DNA of 64,000 nucleotides from Antitrichia curtipendula (Eukaryota; Streptophyta; Bryopsida; Hypnales; Leucodontaceae). The notes below the pieces were generated by a model. The model saw nothing but the letters and a program-made list of their open reading frames with translations. It had not been told where the DNA came from and searched no databases. The stretch lies in contig OX579642.1 of assembly GCA_951230915.1 (NCBI GenBank), forward strand, positions 9,114,001 through 9,178,000, written 5' to 3'. Shown piece after piece: positions 39,126 to 50,592 of the stretch (positions are counted from its first letter, which is position 1; the number at the start of each line of letters is the position of its first letter). The translations under genes and the position numbers were made by a program.

Positions 39126-39724
39126 TTGAAGGCCATGAGGATATGGAAATTGATGCAATGCAATTTGGATTGTTTACTGTGCAAGAAAAAAAAATGTCTT
39201 GATAAAGATTTGTGTTTACATTGTGGAGGCCTTGGCCACAAGGCCACTAACTGCCACAAGAAACATTGCCCTCATAAGACAAGAACTATATGTGTATCGA
39301 GAAATGAAGATACTCAGCCACAATAGGGACCGTGCGGTTGGAGCCTTCTGTTGTACAAATGAACTCAAGTCTTTACCTTTCTTCTCAGTCTTCTCATTGC
39401 TTCACCATATCTCTACGTTTGGGTCCCAAGAAGAAGTTACAAATTCATGCCTTATTAGACTCTGGAGCTTCAGCTTGTTTTTTAGATGAATATTTTACGA
39501 AACGTCACAAAATTCCTCTAGTCAACAAACCAAAATTTGTACATGTAGAAGCTATAAATGGTCGCACTTTATTTTTATGGGATGTCACTGATAAAACTAA
39601 ACCTTCAGAGATTTCATTTGAGGGACATAAAAGTACAATCATATTCAATATTATAAAATACCCGTCCAATCCCAAGGTTCTAGGACTTTCTTGGCTTGAA
39701 AAATACAATCTAGTTGTAGACTGA
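39126..39724 (+). pseudogene. Zinc knuckle and aspartic protease remnant
   Basis: A CX2CX4HX4C knuckle (C-LHCGGLGHKATNC) is followed, in a shifted frame starting at 39332, by an aspartic protease motif LDSGASACFLDEYF with the active D-S-G, then a PKVLGLSWLEKYNLVVD-like segment. That is the nucleocapsid-protease part of gypsy Pol. Frame changes separate the pieces. Confidence 0.75.
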
Positions 39725-39925
39725 AAGTCACAAAACCTATCATTTTCTTTGGAAACCTCAACAACATTGAGTATTCTAATTTAGTATTAAGAATTTGGAG
39801 ATGTATTTGAAAAGAAGAATGTCAACATTTTGCTAGAGCATCAACCGTACAATTGCGCCATTGATCTTGAAGGTGGAACTTAGCCTTTATTTGGTCCAAT
39901 CTATAATCTGTCACAGAATGAACTT

Positions 39926-40471
39926 TTGGCATTGAAGGAGTACATCAACAAAAAATTTGCAAAGAATTTTATTCGACATTCTAAATCTCTAGCAAAAGTG
40001 TTAATACTTTTTGTGAAGAAAAAAGACTGCACTTTACAAATGTACGTTGACTATTGTGGTCTGAACAAGATCACTGTGAAAAATCAATATCCCTTGTCGT
40101 TGATATCTGCACTTCTAGATCAACTAGAACAAACTGAAATCTATACCAAGATCGATTACCGTGGGACATATAACTTGGTGCGCACGAAAGAAGGAGATGA
40201 ATGGAAGACAACATTTCGAACAAAATATGGACACTTTGAATATAATGTCATGCCATTTGGACTTACAAATGCATCGGCTATTTTTCATCATTTGATGAAT
40301 GATATTTTTTGCAAGTTTTTGAACCAATTTGTTGTTAGATTTTTTGATGGCATCTTAATCTACTCCAAGAATATTGAAGAACATGAGAGACACGTAAAAC
40401 TTGTGCTACAAAAGCTACGAGATGCTGGATTATATGCCAAATTAAAAAAATCCATATTTCATCAACCGTAA
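39926..40471 (+). pseudogene. Reverse transcriptase remnant with ruined YxDD box
   Basis: RT blocks seen include DYCGLNKITVKNQYPLSLIS, KIDYRGTYNLVRTKEGDEWK, TTFRTKYGHFEYNVMPFGLT and NASAIFHHLMNDIF. The catalytic box, normally V-Y-x-D-D-I-L-I-Y, reads VRFFDGILIYS, so the second metal-binding aspartate is glycine. Downstream KLRDAGLYAKLKKSIFHQ is then followed by a stop. Confidence 0.9.
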
Positions 40472-41696
40472 GTGGAGTTTCTTGGTTACATCATCTCTAA
40501 TGAAGGACTATTGATGGATCCAAAGAAAATTTAAGTTATCACAGACTGATTAACCCCTCAAACAATACGCAATGTACAATATTTTCTTAGATTTGCCAAC
40601 TTCTATCGAATCTTCATAAAAAATTACTCGCAAATAGCAGCTCTACTAATTTGGTTCACATGCAAAGATAAACTAGATGGGAGACTTGAAGTAGAGAAAG
40701 CCTTTCAGTATTTGAAGCCAGCTTTTACAACAGTTCCAATCTTGATCCATTTAGACTTTTTCAAACCATTTTTCATGGAAATGGATACTTTAGATTTTGC
40801 ATTAGAAGCAGTTATTTCACAAATGGAAGAAGAAGAGAAACTTCATTCAATAGCATTCTATTAAAAAAAAATTTGATTGCTGAGATTAACTATAAGATTC
40901 ACAATAAAGAGCTTCTTGCTATTGTAGACTTGTTTCAAGAATGGCGTCACTTACTTGAAGGTGTGTCACATTATGTGACTGTATACATAGATCACAAAAA
41001 TCTTGAATATTTTATGTTTGCACGCATTCTAAATCGACGTTAAACTTGTTGGAATATGTCATTATCTCGCTTCAACTTCATTATCACATACTGTCCTAGA
41101 AAGCAACAAGGTTTGTCAGATGCCTTGTCTTGGAGATCATATGTGGTATCAAAAGAAAGAAAAATAACATACGATCAACAACAAACAATCCTTCTTAAGC
41201 CCGAGCAATTCCAACTTTATGCAACAACAATGACAATGACGGTTGATTCTTCGTTTCCTGACCAAGTCCATACAACATTGACTTCAAAATCTTCTAGTTC
41301 TTGATATCAAATGTCGGTCTTATCATAATAGCAATAACTTCACGCCTTTGGACAAGCTCTTATATTTTAAAGAACACTTATACATTCTTGAAGGTCCTTT
41401 GCGTCTCCGAGTTCTTCAAACTCAATGTGACTTTTCTAAAGCGGACATTTAAGATTTAGCAAAACATTAGAGCTTGTGTCTCGAGATTTTTAGTAGCCCT
41501 AAATGTGGAAGGATGTCAAAGGCTATGTACTCACTTATGGCTCTTGCTCAAGGTCTAGGAATCCTTGACATCGGTTGTGTAGACTTCTTCAAACATTAAC
41601 TATTCTAAAACGGCCATGGTCTTTGATTTCTAAATGAATTTACCTTCATCCAAGATTTTTGATTCTATATGCATGATTGTGGATTGACTCACGAAA

Positions 41697-41981
41697 ATGA
41701 CACATTTTGTTTCATGCAAAAAGACCATTATTATCAAGAAAACAACAAGGCTATTTTTTGACAATATTTATCGATATCATGGATTGCAAGACGATATTAT
41801 ATTGGATCGAGGACTGCAATTTACTTCTAAATTTTGGAGGTTTCTTTTTGAGATTTTGAAAGTGGATATTAAATTTTCTTTCGCCTTTCACCCTCAAACG
41901 GATAGACAAAGTGAATGTGTAAATAAAATATTGGAACAGTATCTACGCTGCACTACCAACTATGAGACAATATTTTTTTAG
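41697..41981 (+). pseudogene. Integrase core remnant
   Basis: The frame shows YHGLQDDIILDRGLQFTSKF and FAFHPQTDRQSECVNKILEQ, the second Asp region and the final Glu helix of the retroviral-type DDE core of gypsy integrases. The upstream zinc-finger part is not intact, and the frame ends early after TTNYETIFF. Confidence 0.85.
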
Positions 41982-42526
41982 TTATATGAAATTCTAATTA
42001 TTAGTTAGTCTTTGTGGAAACTCCAATATGTCTAATTGGAGGGCTTTTAGAGACTCTATAGATCATGAGCACACTACCGAGCCCGAGCTTGAGCTCTCTA
42101 TATCACAATTATCGAATCAACCTCTACAACCTTTAGATTCTCCGCCACTACAACTTCAAGATAAAGGCAGATTTTTTATATAACAAAAGCGATCATGTAT
42201 CGAGAAGCCATGGCATGATAATCTCTAATTTGACTCTTGAGCTCTAGTGATCTTATTACAAGTTGGAAGATTCAAGCCTAATGGACCAGAAGTCATTTTT
42301 CAAGGATGTTTTAATAGCCTCAACATGGAACAATATTTTGGATTTCTTCCTGTAGAAGGAAGTCGTGGTCACAATCATTGGATATGTGACCCTGTCCAAT
42401 CTTTGTCTAGAAATCAACGAGTAACTTAAATTGCAGATATTGTTCATTGCATCCTTGAGTTCTTATAAATGTAGAACAAAGACTATTTGAGCTCCTCTTG
42501 GAACTCGTCGCTAGAGAAGAGGGTGA

Positions 42527-42913
42527 TGTCACGGATATAGTTTAAAACCCTCTCTAGGAGCTTGTAGTTGAAAGAAGCTTTTTGAGAAGCTCTCTAAGCA
42601 GTAAAAAGGTTCTAGAAGAACCTCCAAACTAAAGGGAAGCTTCTTGAGAAGCTTCCCAAATAGCGGAAGCTTCTAGAAGAACTTCATAGATGTTGAAGCT
42701 AAAAAAACCCTTCTCAAGCAATAGAAGTTTTGGGAAGAACCTCCTAGCTAGTAGTATATATAGGAGTCAAGTCCTCAGTCTTGACAACACCTCTTTTGAC
42801 CTTAGCTCTTGACTCAAGCTTTATTTTTGTACTTCTTGAACTCTAATATCAAATCTTGTTATCTAGAAATTCATCTTGTCTTATCTTGTCTTGTATCTCA
42901 TACGTCCGTTACA
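42527..42913 (+). repeat. 3' LTR of the gypsy element (approximate end)
   Basis: This starts TGTCACGG right after the purine tract. It has a perfect GAAnnTTCnnGAA at 42666-42678, a hairpin with 11-bp arms GGGAAGCTTCT / AGAAGCTTCCC at 42634-42657, another TTCTAGAA at 42610-42617 and a TATATATA box at 42755-42762. It is longer than the 5' copy by about 50 bp between HSE and TATA. The end is placed either after TTGTATCTCA (42900) or at GTTACA (42913). Confidence 0.65.
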
Positions 42914-42944
42914 AAAATTGCATTGGCTATCTTTTACAACCGCG

Positions 42945-43335
42945 CTTGTCTGCATTGCCGTCCACCAGATTGGATAGCCGCGACTACGCAGAATGTTTAA
43001 CGTTCGTTCGATTGGATGGCTAGTCTACATTTGCACTTGCTATCCACGTTGAATGCGTCCTTCTCCATTGTCGTCCACTAGATCCAACGGTCACGACTAT
43101 ACAAATTGATTGGCATTTGTTCCATCCAAAGATTGAATCGCATCCACTTGATCAAACAAGCCAAATGCGGCGGACAACCTACCATCTACTAGATGCGACA
43201 TCCACAAGTGTATGGATTAGTTGGCATTTGCTCTATTAGATGGTCGAACCACATCCATTCAATTGGACGGGTGGGATGCGGCAGATGGTATGACTAGGTG
43301 GATTAGTTGGACGCATCCGACAATGCCATTGTGTC
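42945..43335. repeat. Three degenerate tandem copies of a ~112 bp unit
   Basis: Related segments start near 42957 (GCCGTCCACCAGATTGGATA), 43070 (GTCGTCCACTAGATCCAACG) and 43180 (TACCATCTACTAGATGCGAC), each followed about 40-50 bp later by an ATTRGTTGGCATTTGCTC-like segment. Spacing is 113 and 110 bp. A weak fourth copy may follow. It sits directly after the 3' LTR. Confidence 0.6.
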
Positions 43336-45735
43336 TACATGATCGGCCAACTAATCTAAGGCAAACGATTTGGTGTCCACCCAATCTTGTGGCATTTAAC
43401 AATTTGAAGTGGACTTTTTATCATTCTAAAGGATTGAGGTCTTTTTTTCATCAAAACACATAGAAAACTGTAAAGCAAAAAAATAATACAAGCACAAAAA
43501 TTAAAAATTAAAAACATTTTTTAAATGTAGAATCTAAGACATTTATATGAATCCAATTTTTTTTAATTAGTAAGAGGAATCCCAAAGAATGAACCCATTT
43601 TTATACTTTTTAAAACTTCAACTTGTCCCCATTCAAACTCATAAAAAGATGTAAAATACAAAAAAAAAAAAATAGAGAGAAATTCTCTCTAGTTTCCAAA
43701 TGTAGAATGCAAGACCATTTTATATGAACACAATTTTTCTTTAATTAACAAGGATATTACAAAAAATGGACCCATTGTTGTACCCAAGGAAATTCCAAAT
43801 AATCTCCATTCAAACTCATTAAAAGAATGTAAAGTAGAAAAAAAAAAAGTTTTGACTTCTAAATTGTTTTCAAATAGAGAATCTAAGACGTTTCTATATG
43901 AACACTTTTTTTTTAATTAACAAGGAAAATCCCAAATCAATTAGTGACACCTTTCTCAATTTCAATTTTGTTTCAATTTCGGTTTTAGTTTTAGTTTCAC
44001 TAAGAAGCTTCATAAAATCTACTCAATTTAGATTTTTTTATTATATTCATATATAATAGATTATACAATTTGTCACACTACCTTGCAAACCCAACATCCA
44101 TCAAGAAAAAGTACTACACTTTTCATCCAAACAAAATGTATGTTTAATCTGACAGAAGTTCATACCATTAGCAATTCCAATACCTTGAATGATTCAAAAT
44201 TGAAATCCAATTTCACATATATGTCAATTTGCCATACATTGATGGTGCACCGTGCACAGGTTTTTTTTTTCTAGCACCATGGTGCCAAACTCCACTATCG
44301 TGGCAGAGTCATAGTGGTTTAAATTTAGAGGGACCGTCTCCCATTCTCTGCATGAAGCACTGCTACAGTGAAAAAAAAACCCTAACCGTGCATGTGTGAG
44401 CGCTTATTTACCCACCCTTGATAATTAATTGAGCACAACTAGGTTCTTGATAATTTATGTTTAATTTTGTTCTACAGGTGCCTAGCGGCTAGCGTCAATA
44501 CATTGTACCTTCCAAGCAATTGATCTTTTCTAATTCCTAAACATACACAACTTGCAAGAAAATCAAGAACAACTAATCCTATTTGCAATGTTTATTCTAA
44601 TCAGGGCGTACTAACTAGGCCGCTGTGGTTTTTGAGTGAAATTTGAGACAGTCTAAATTTAACCACATAAGATGAGAGAAAAATTCATGCCATTTCTAAA
44701 AATATAAAATTCGAAATTATACAACCTTCCTAGCAAAAGTTATGGGCGGATGAAGGTTTAGCCTCTATAAGTCTATCTGAACTTCATCCATGGATTTTAA
44801 CCCCTTTCTTATTCCACTTTACTTCGAATTTTAGACTCTGCCTTTAGACTATTAATTTCTATCTAAGTTCTAAGTTTGAACTTGGATGAATGATTTTTGT
44901 CCGATTTCATCCATATCCTAATCCAAAGTTCATCCATTGTTTACTTCTAGATGGTTAAGTGGTTTTCTAAAGTTGAACTAGTTCTAGACTCCACTAAGTT
45001 CCTTCTACCCACTTCTAAATCTAATATCTCTCTTTGATTACTTTTTGGTTTAGTTGTTTTAACCTTATCCTACTATGTGGTTCGGTGTTACTCCTAGCAA
45101 TTTTCTTGATAATTTTTCCTTGTAGGTAATAATTCTAGCTCTCCGGAATGCTAAGACACATGCTCATTGGACCTTCCTACTATAAGTTATAGATGGATGA
45201 AGTTTCACCACTAATCGGCGTTTAAGACTTCATCCGTTGATTACTTAAGTCACAAGTGACAAATTAGGAGCTCACACACTTCCAATTGAAGCTAGGGATG
45301 AAGGTTAGCATTGTACTCTCTCTTTTTGTATTGTCTAAACACATCTATTCCTTAGACAGCCAATTCACCATTTATTTCAATAGATTCAAAATGCACCAGA
45401 TTTTATTATTCTTGCATACTCCTTTGCTTATTAATTAGTTTAATGATCCATGGAGTTCCTTCTTCTCTTATAAAGCAATTAAAATATATACAATCTTGGA
45501 GATGACTATACACGTTATTTTGCTGTTAGACTCGTATAGTCAAAAACTGATATTTGACATTCATTTTGGAAGCTTCTGAAGGTATTGGATGTTGGTTGTG
45601 GAATTGATGGACCAGCCCAAGAAATATCAACATTCAGGTTAGTACTCTCCTTTTACTAAAAATTGCTTCTAAATACAAGCGAGGTAGTAGAAAATTGAAT
45701 TAGGTTGAATTTTCTCTGAAGCATAAAACGATCAG
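43336..45735. other. Gene-free DNA with dispersed repeat modules
   Basis: No exon is recognisable. A module containing CCTTCCTA..AAGTTAT.G.TGGATGAAG and ending CTTCATCCRTKGATT occurs near 44725-44800 and again near 45170-45245. A segment TTCCAAGCAATTGATCTTTT near 44510 is shared with 52527. Confidence 0.45.
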
Positions 45736-47030
45736 AATGGGGATTGAAGGAGCATTTGTTTTCTTTGTTCAAGTGATCACCATCAGTTTGATGTTATTCT
45801 TGCAACTATCCATCTCAGTTCCAATTTATGATGAGAATCAAGCTCTTATGGCAATGAAGGCGGGCATGATTGAAGTGTTCTTGCACCTTATTGATTGAAT
45901 AATGAATGGTAGTAGCTCTTTGTCAGCGTGTTCGTGGATTGGTGTAGCTTGAACTTGTCCAACATGAATCTCTTTAGGGTAATGCTTGCCAAGTTGGGTA
46001 TTTTGAAGCACTTGGTGAACATGTCCCTGGATCGCAACAACTTCATAGAGAAAACTCACTACTGAGATTTTGAAGCTTTTTCAATTACAATATTTGAATG
46101 TTTTCAACAACAACTTCAGTGGTAACTTTTCCTCAAGGTTCTCCCAGCTTCAACTCTTTCAGGTAAGTAATTGGGCATTATTTTTGCCAGATATAAGCAT
46201 CTCCACTCTATTGTTCTAATGGCAATTTCCTTAGTCTGTGACATAATGTCAAGCGTCACACCCTAAGTCTGGTATACCAACTGGAAATTTAATATGGATT
46301 TGCTATAGGTCCTAGATTGCTTCAACAACTTCTTTCGAATCCCATTGCCACCTAACTTATGGAAGATTTCGACCCGCCACCATATTAGCCCGGGGGGAAA
46401 CTACTTTGATGGCAACATACCCCTTGAGGATGGTAGACTGTCCAATCTCAAATATTTGGATCTCAATGGCAACTTCCTATCAGGCGCCATTCCTGTTGTG
46501 CTTGGTAACTTTATAGGTAACGTCCTTTACATCTTCACCAGAGCTTGGATGAAGCCCCTTATCCTGCAACAAATGTGGACTTCATGATGGTATCATTTTG
46601 AATAGGTGGAACCTTACAGCATGGAAAATGTTAATTGGTTTTTGTCCTTTTTGCACTCTTATCATATGGGATGTGGCCTAACTTTTTCACATCATTATAG
46701 GTTCAATGCGTGACAAGTATGCAACATTCAATGTTGTTGTGGCAATTGTGAAGGATACTATAGAATGTTGTGTCAGGGAAGGTTGTAGTAAAACGATTGG
46801 AGTGTAACTACTATTGACTCGATCATACACAACTTACCTCTTACTTCTTGCGTGTTTTGACAGAGTTGCAAGAGCTTTACATGGACTAATTCAACAACTA
46901 TAGTTCAATCATCATAGCCACTCTTGGCAACCTCACCAACTTGGTGCTCCTTGATGTAGCTAAATGTGGCTTGGTTGGATTAGTCTATCTGAACTAGAAA
47001 AGTTGGTGCAACTAGATACCGTGTTTTTGA
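45736..47030 (+). pseudogene. LRR receptor-like kinase relic (CLV1/BAM-like), N-terminal part
   Basis: A signal-peptide-like start at 45736 (MGIEGAFVFFVQVITISLML...) leads into NQALMAMKAGM, the LRRNT segment, and SLSACSWIGVA. LRR words follow: LQYLNVFNNNFSGNFSSRFS, then across a probable intron (46164-46312) VLDCFNNFF, GGNYFDGNIPLEDGRLSNLK, YLDLNGNFLSGAIP (46345-46520). At 46865-47000 comes LQELYMD-FNNYSSIIIATL, GNLTNLVLLDVAKCGLVG. The LQELY...F-N...GNLTNLV.LD..NCGL order is typical of CLV1/BAM ectodomains. Several stops and frame changes occur, and no kinase domain follows. Non-functional in this form. Confidence 0.72.
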
Positions 47031-49100
47031 TGTTTTTGATGTTGAATGTTGGAATTGTTTTCTAAAAATGCAACCTTCATGGGTTATTAAAAATTGTTTG
47101 CAATTTGCAGGAGGAGATGGCCTACTTGACATCCACACAACATATCAGGTTCTTGATGCCTGCAGCACTATTGTGTTTGAGGTACAATTATCTTACTTTT
47201 CAGTCTCAGTGTGCAAGAAGTTTCTAGAAGAAATTGCACATTTGTTTGCCACTTCATCATTTTGGGACAATCTTCTATTTGTAGCTTTTTAAGTCAATCT
47301 GGCACTTTTGGTGGAATCCACTTGTCAACTATCTTCAATGTTGTCTTTTTTTCCATGAGCTCCCATTAAAAACATAATCTATGTTGAGTAGATTCTAATG
47401 GAGAAGGATTTGGTCAACTCTTCCTAGATGCTATGGTTCTAATCGTTGGACGTTGAATTGTCCAAATTCCTTGGTGTAGAAGTTGGTGTTGTTGCTTGTT
47501 GTCTTCTGTTTGCGATCTGAATAGCACGATAGGAGATCAATGATGGCAATTGCTAGAGCATCTTTGATTTCTGCCGCTCAAAGAAGGTACACATACCATC
47601 AGCATGTTCTTAATTTTTTTTATTCCATCATAATATTTAGTGTTTGTTTTCCATGATCTCTACATGCAACTTCTATATCTTAATGTTAGTATTTGTACTG
47701 TAAATTGTGGTAATTGCTGAAAGAGTGACCATTAGATTATACCTTAATGGCCTTCAACGCAAATCCATGAGATGGGAGCCATTTTTGATATTGTTGCTAT
47801 TTTGTTGGGGTTTATTTGCAGCTATTCAAGAACTTCCTAGATTGGCTTGTTAGCATATGCCAATCTGGAGGATGTTGCAAACTCTCACATTTGGACTGTG
47901 GAAGCTATAGAAATTTCTGGTTGTTATATTTGCTACAAGAACATTTTAAGTGAGGAGAAGCTTGTGGAACTCATTTGGAAACTTTACCCTAACAGCGTGG
48001 TTCCTTCCAAGTATTTCTACACTATTTGTAGAGTCCTTCCTGCTCTACATTGATTCTTGTCTAATTTCCGGCACATTCACTTCATGCTCCTTGTGCCTTT
48101 CTGTTATTGTTAGGACAAAATCAACATGCTTGGGGTTGGGCTTAAAGAGAGTTTAGTTTGTGTCCCAAGATAATTATATGCTGCATTTTCTTTGGACATT
48201 TTTGTGTTCTATTTGTGGTAGTGAATTGTGGATTAAAATTTCAAGGTTGATTGCGTGTGGGTTTTGTGTGGTTGTACAGATTTTCTAAGAATGGAATCCC
48301 ACTTGTTTTATCAAATGCGAAACTAGAGAATCTAGGATCATGCTAAAATGTACTTAGTTCTACATGTCTCGAATTGGAAGTAGGAATTATTGTTATGTAT
48401 TTTTTAAAGACAAGAAATTCCATTTTCTCTATTTGTTTTAGAAGCTGAACCTTGATGCATGTAATTGAAAATCAGAATGGTGTACTATCCTGCAAATAAA
48501 CTTTAAAATGGAAGAAATGGAGTAGAAGGACATTATTTTTTCAATGTAGTTTACTTGCGGATGTCTACTTAAGGCAATAAGTTGCACAGTGAGAATGTAA
48601 TAGTTTTGTAGAATGTGAGAGTTTACCATGTCTTGAAATGCTAGAAAAATTGAAAATTACCAGACAACTTAATAGTCATTTACATTTATGGAAGTCATGA
48701 ATACATGATCTTCATAAATGCATTTTCTGGCTTAAGATTGCATTATAAGTACCGCTTTCCCCTTTGCAATGATGTACGAATGCTAACAGGGCAGAAATAG
48801 TCTTTTGTTGAAAGGGATGACCATCAGCTTCACATATAGGTGACCTATAGAATGAAGAATGAACAGATAATAACACTAGAAGAAAATGAGGGGTTCTGCG
48901 ATTGCAAAGAGCAATTGCTTTTTGAGTTGTGTGACTAATTTGTGATAGGTGATAATTTAGAGGTCCGTAGTTGCAGTGGACAAGTCGCATGGAAAATTAG
49001 AGTAGCAAAATGAAGTGAATCTGTTTTTCTTCTGGCAGCGTAGTTTGAACTTCGTCAACGGCCTTTTTTAACGTGGTCACTTATATGTACTTGCTGCCAC
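47031..49100. other. Gene-free DNA
   Basis: Possible further LRR-kinase debris near 47440-47600 (a weak transmembrane-like stretch) was not strong enough to call. Nothing else is recognised. Confidence 0.35.
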
Positions 49101-49124
49101 GTGACGTCGGTCATTCAATCGATG

Positions 49125-49900
49125 AGTTGTGCAACTTGTTTGCGACTTATTTGTGACTCCATTGTGACTTGTTGGCGATTCATTTGCGACTTGTTTGTAA
49201 CTTGTTTGCGACTTGTAGATTTGTAGATTTTAAAATTCTAATCTTAATGATTTGTAGATTTTGGATATTACAAACCTAAATTCTATTTTAGATTTCAGAT
49301 ATTTAGATTTAAAAGATTTCATTGGTTTAGGAAATTATGTAATTTAAAAATTCTTAGATTTTTACAATTTGTAGAAACCTACAATTTGTAGAAATCTACA
49401 AATTGTTAAAATCAACAACTTGATCAATAATTTGTAGAAATCTACACCTAATAGAAATCTTAAAATTCTACTAAGGGAGTTCATTACATAAGAATACAAC
49501 AACTTACAAGTCTTATATGTCTAACCTAATGGTACTCTTGGCAATTGATATGGGACAATTGTTGTAAGACAAATAATCGGGAAATAAATTAGAAAACGAC
49601 TACAAAATGACTACAAAACAACCAAAAGAATTCTAGAAAATTCTAGTTGTTTTCTAGTCATTCTCTAGTTGCAATCTAGTCACAGAGAAGCTTTGTAATA
49701 GTGTAGGGTTACAAGAGTGTAACAGAGTTGTCATTTACAAATTCAATTTGTTTCTAGTTGCAATCTAGTCATTTTTTAGTCGAACTATACTTGTTTTCTA
49801 GTTGCAGTCTAGTCGTTTTCTAGTCAAACTATAGTTGTTTCTAGTCGCAAACTAGTTGTTTTCTAGTCGTTTTCTAGTCGAATTGTGGTCAAATTTAGAT
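49125..49900. repeat. Short-word degenerate repeats (CGACTTGTTTG and TAGTCGTTTTC)
   Basis: At 49125-49220 an ~11-bp word GCGACTTGTTT recurs six or more times. At 49640-49880 a word like TAGTCGTTTTCTAGTTGCAA recurs many times with changes. Between them lie palindromic-looking AATTTGTAGA / TCTACAAATT segments. No protein is encoded. Confidence 0.6.
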
Positions 49901-50592
49901 AATATGTGATTGTGGTTTGCCACAGTAGACTCCACGATGCGTAGAGTTGTCCACATCGACAACTGTGATGAAAACTAGATGTAGAATACCTCACAATAAT
50001 TCTAATTGCCAACTCTGTTACAATCCTGTAACCCTACACTTCATTCTACGACTACTTTGCAATTAAACAACTTAGTTGTCAAATTTGGTGCATATAGAGA
50101 GGATTACAGTTGAAGGATAGTTGTATAGGACACTAGTTGCATAGTAGTCGGTTGTGCCGGACACGTTTTTCTTCTAGTGTAAGACGTCTTCCTCCTGTTG
50201 TCCTTCCGCTCATTTGCTGCAAAGTCCTTCTATTGTTCCCCTATCCAATTAGTATACACTCCTTTTGTTGTTCCCCTCTCTAGTCACTATGCTCTTGTAT
50301 ATTGATTGATCTGTGGGTTGAATGCAACAGATGTTGAGGCCTAAGTATGGAAATACTGACTTGCGTATTGCTGAGATCTGGAAATGCTACCTATATACCC
50401 TACTGCCATAGCTTTGTAGCCATTGAAGTTCAGAAAGGCTGGTCAGACCTCTTATAGAGTAGGTAATCTATTTGCATCTTCACCTCTCTTCTTTGCTCGT
50501 CGTCGTTCTACAGCAATACATTGATTCTCTTTACAAACTTGTGGAATTACTCCACAATATGGGGCTCTATATCCTATGATTGGTGCATTAGC

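Larger units (their letters stand above)
37589..42913 (+). mobile_element. Degenerate Ty3/gypsy LTR retrotransposon
   Basis: Two diverged LTRs enclose gag-pol remnants in normal order. A gag-like frame starts at 38312 and continues after stops to about 38980. A CCHC zinc knuckle (CLHCGGLGHKATNC) lies near 39210-39255. A protease motif (LLDSGASACFLDEYF) is near 39450-39495. Reverse transcriptase is at 39926-40471, RNase H at about 40740-41110 (NKELLAIVDLFQEWRHLLEG, DHKNLEYFM) and an integrase core at about 41697-41981 (DRGLQFTSKFW, HPQTDRQSECVNKILEQ). A purine-rich tract AGAGAAGAGGGTGA at 42513-42526 abuts the 3' LTR. The order protease-RT-RNase H-integrase is that of Ty3/gypsy. Many stops and frameshifts, and the loss of the RT YxDD motif, show the copy cannot move by itself. 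Confidence 0.88.

Noticed and set aside
47847..48156. Overlapping forward frames near 47.9-48.1 kb
   Set aside because: No recognisable motif and no splice partner. Possibly more kinase debris but not supportable.
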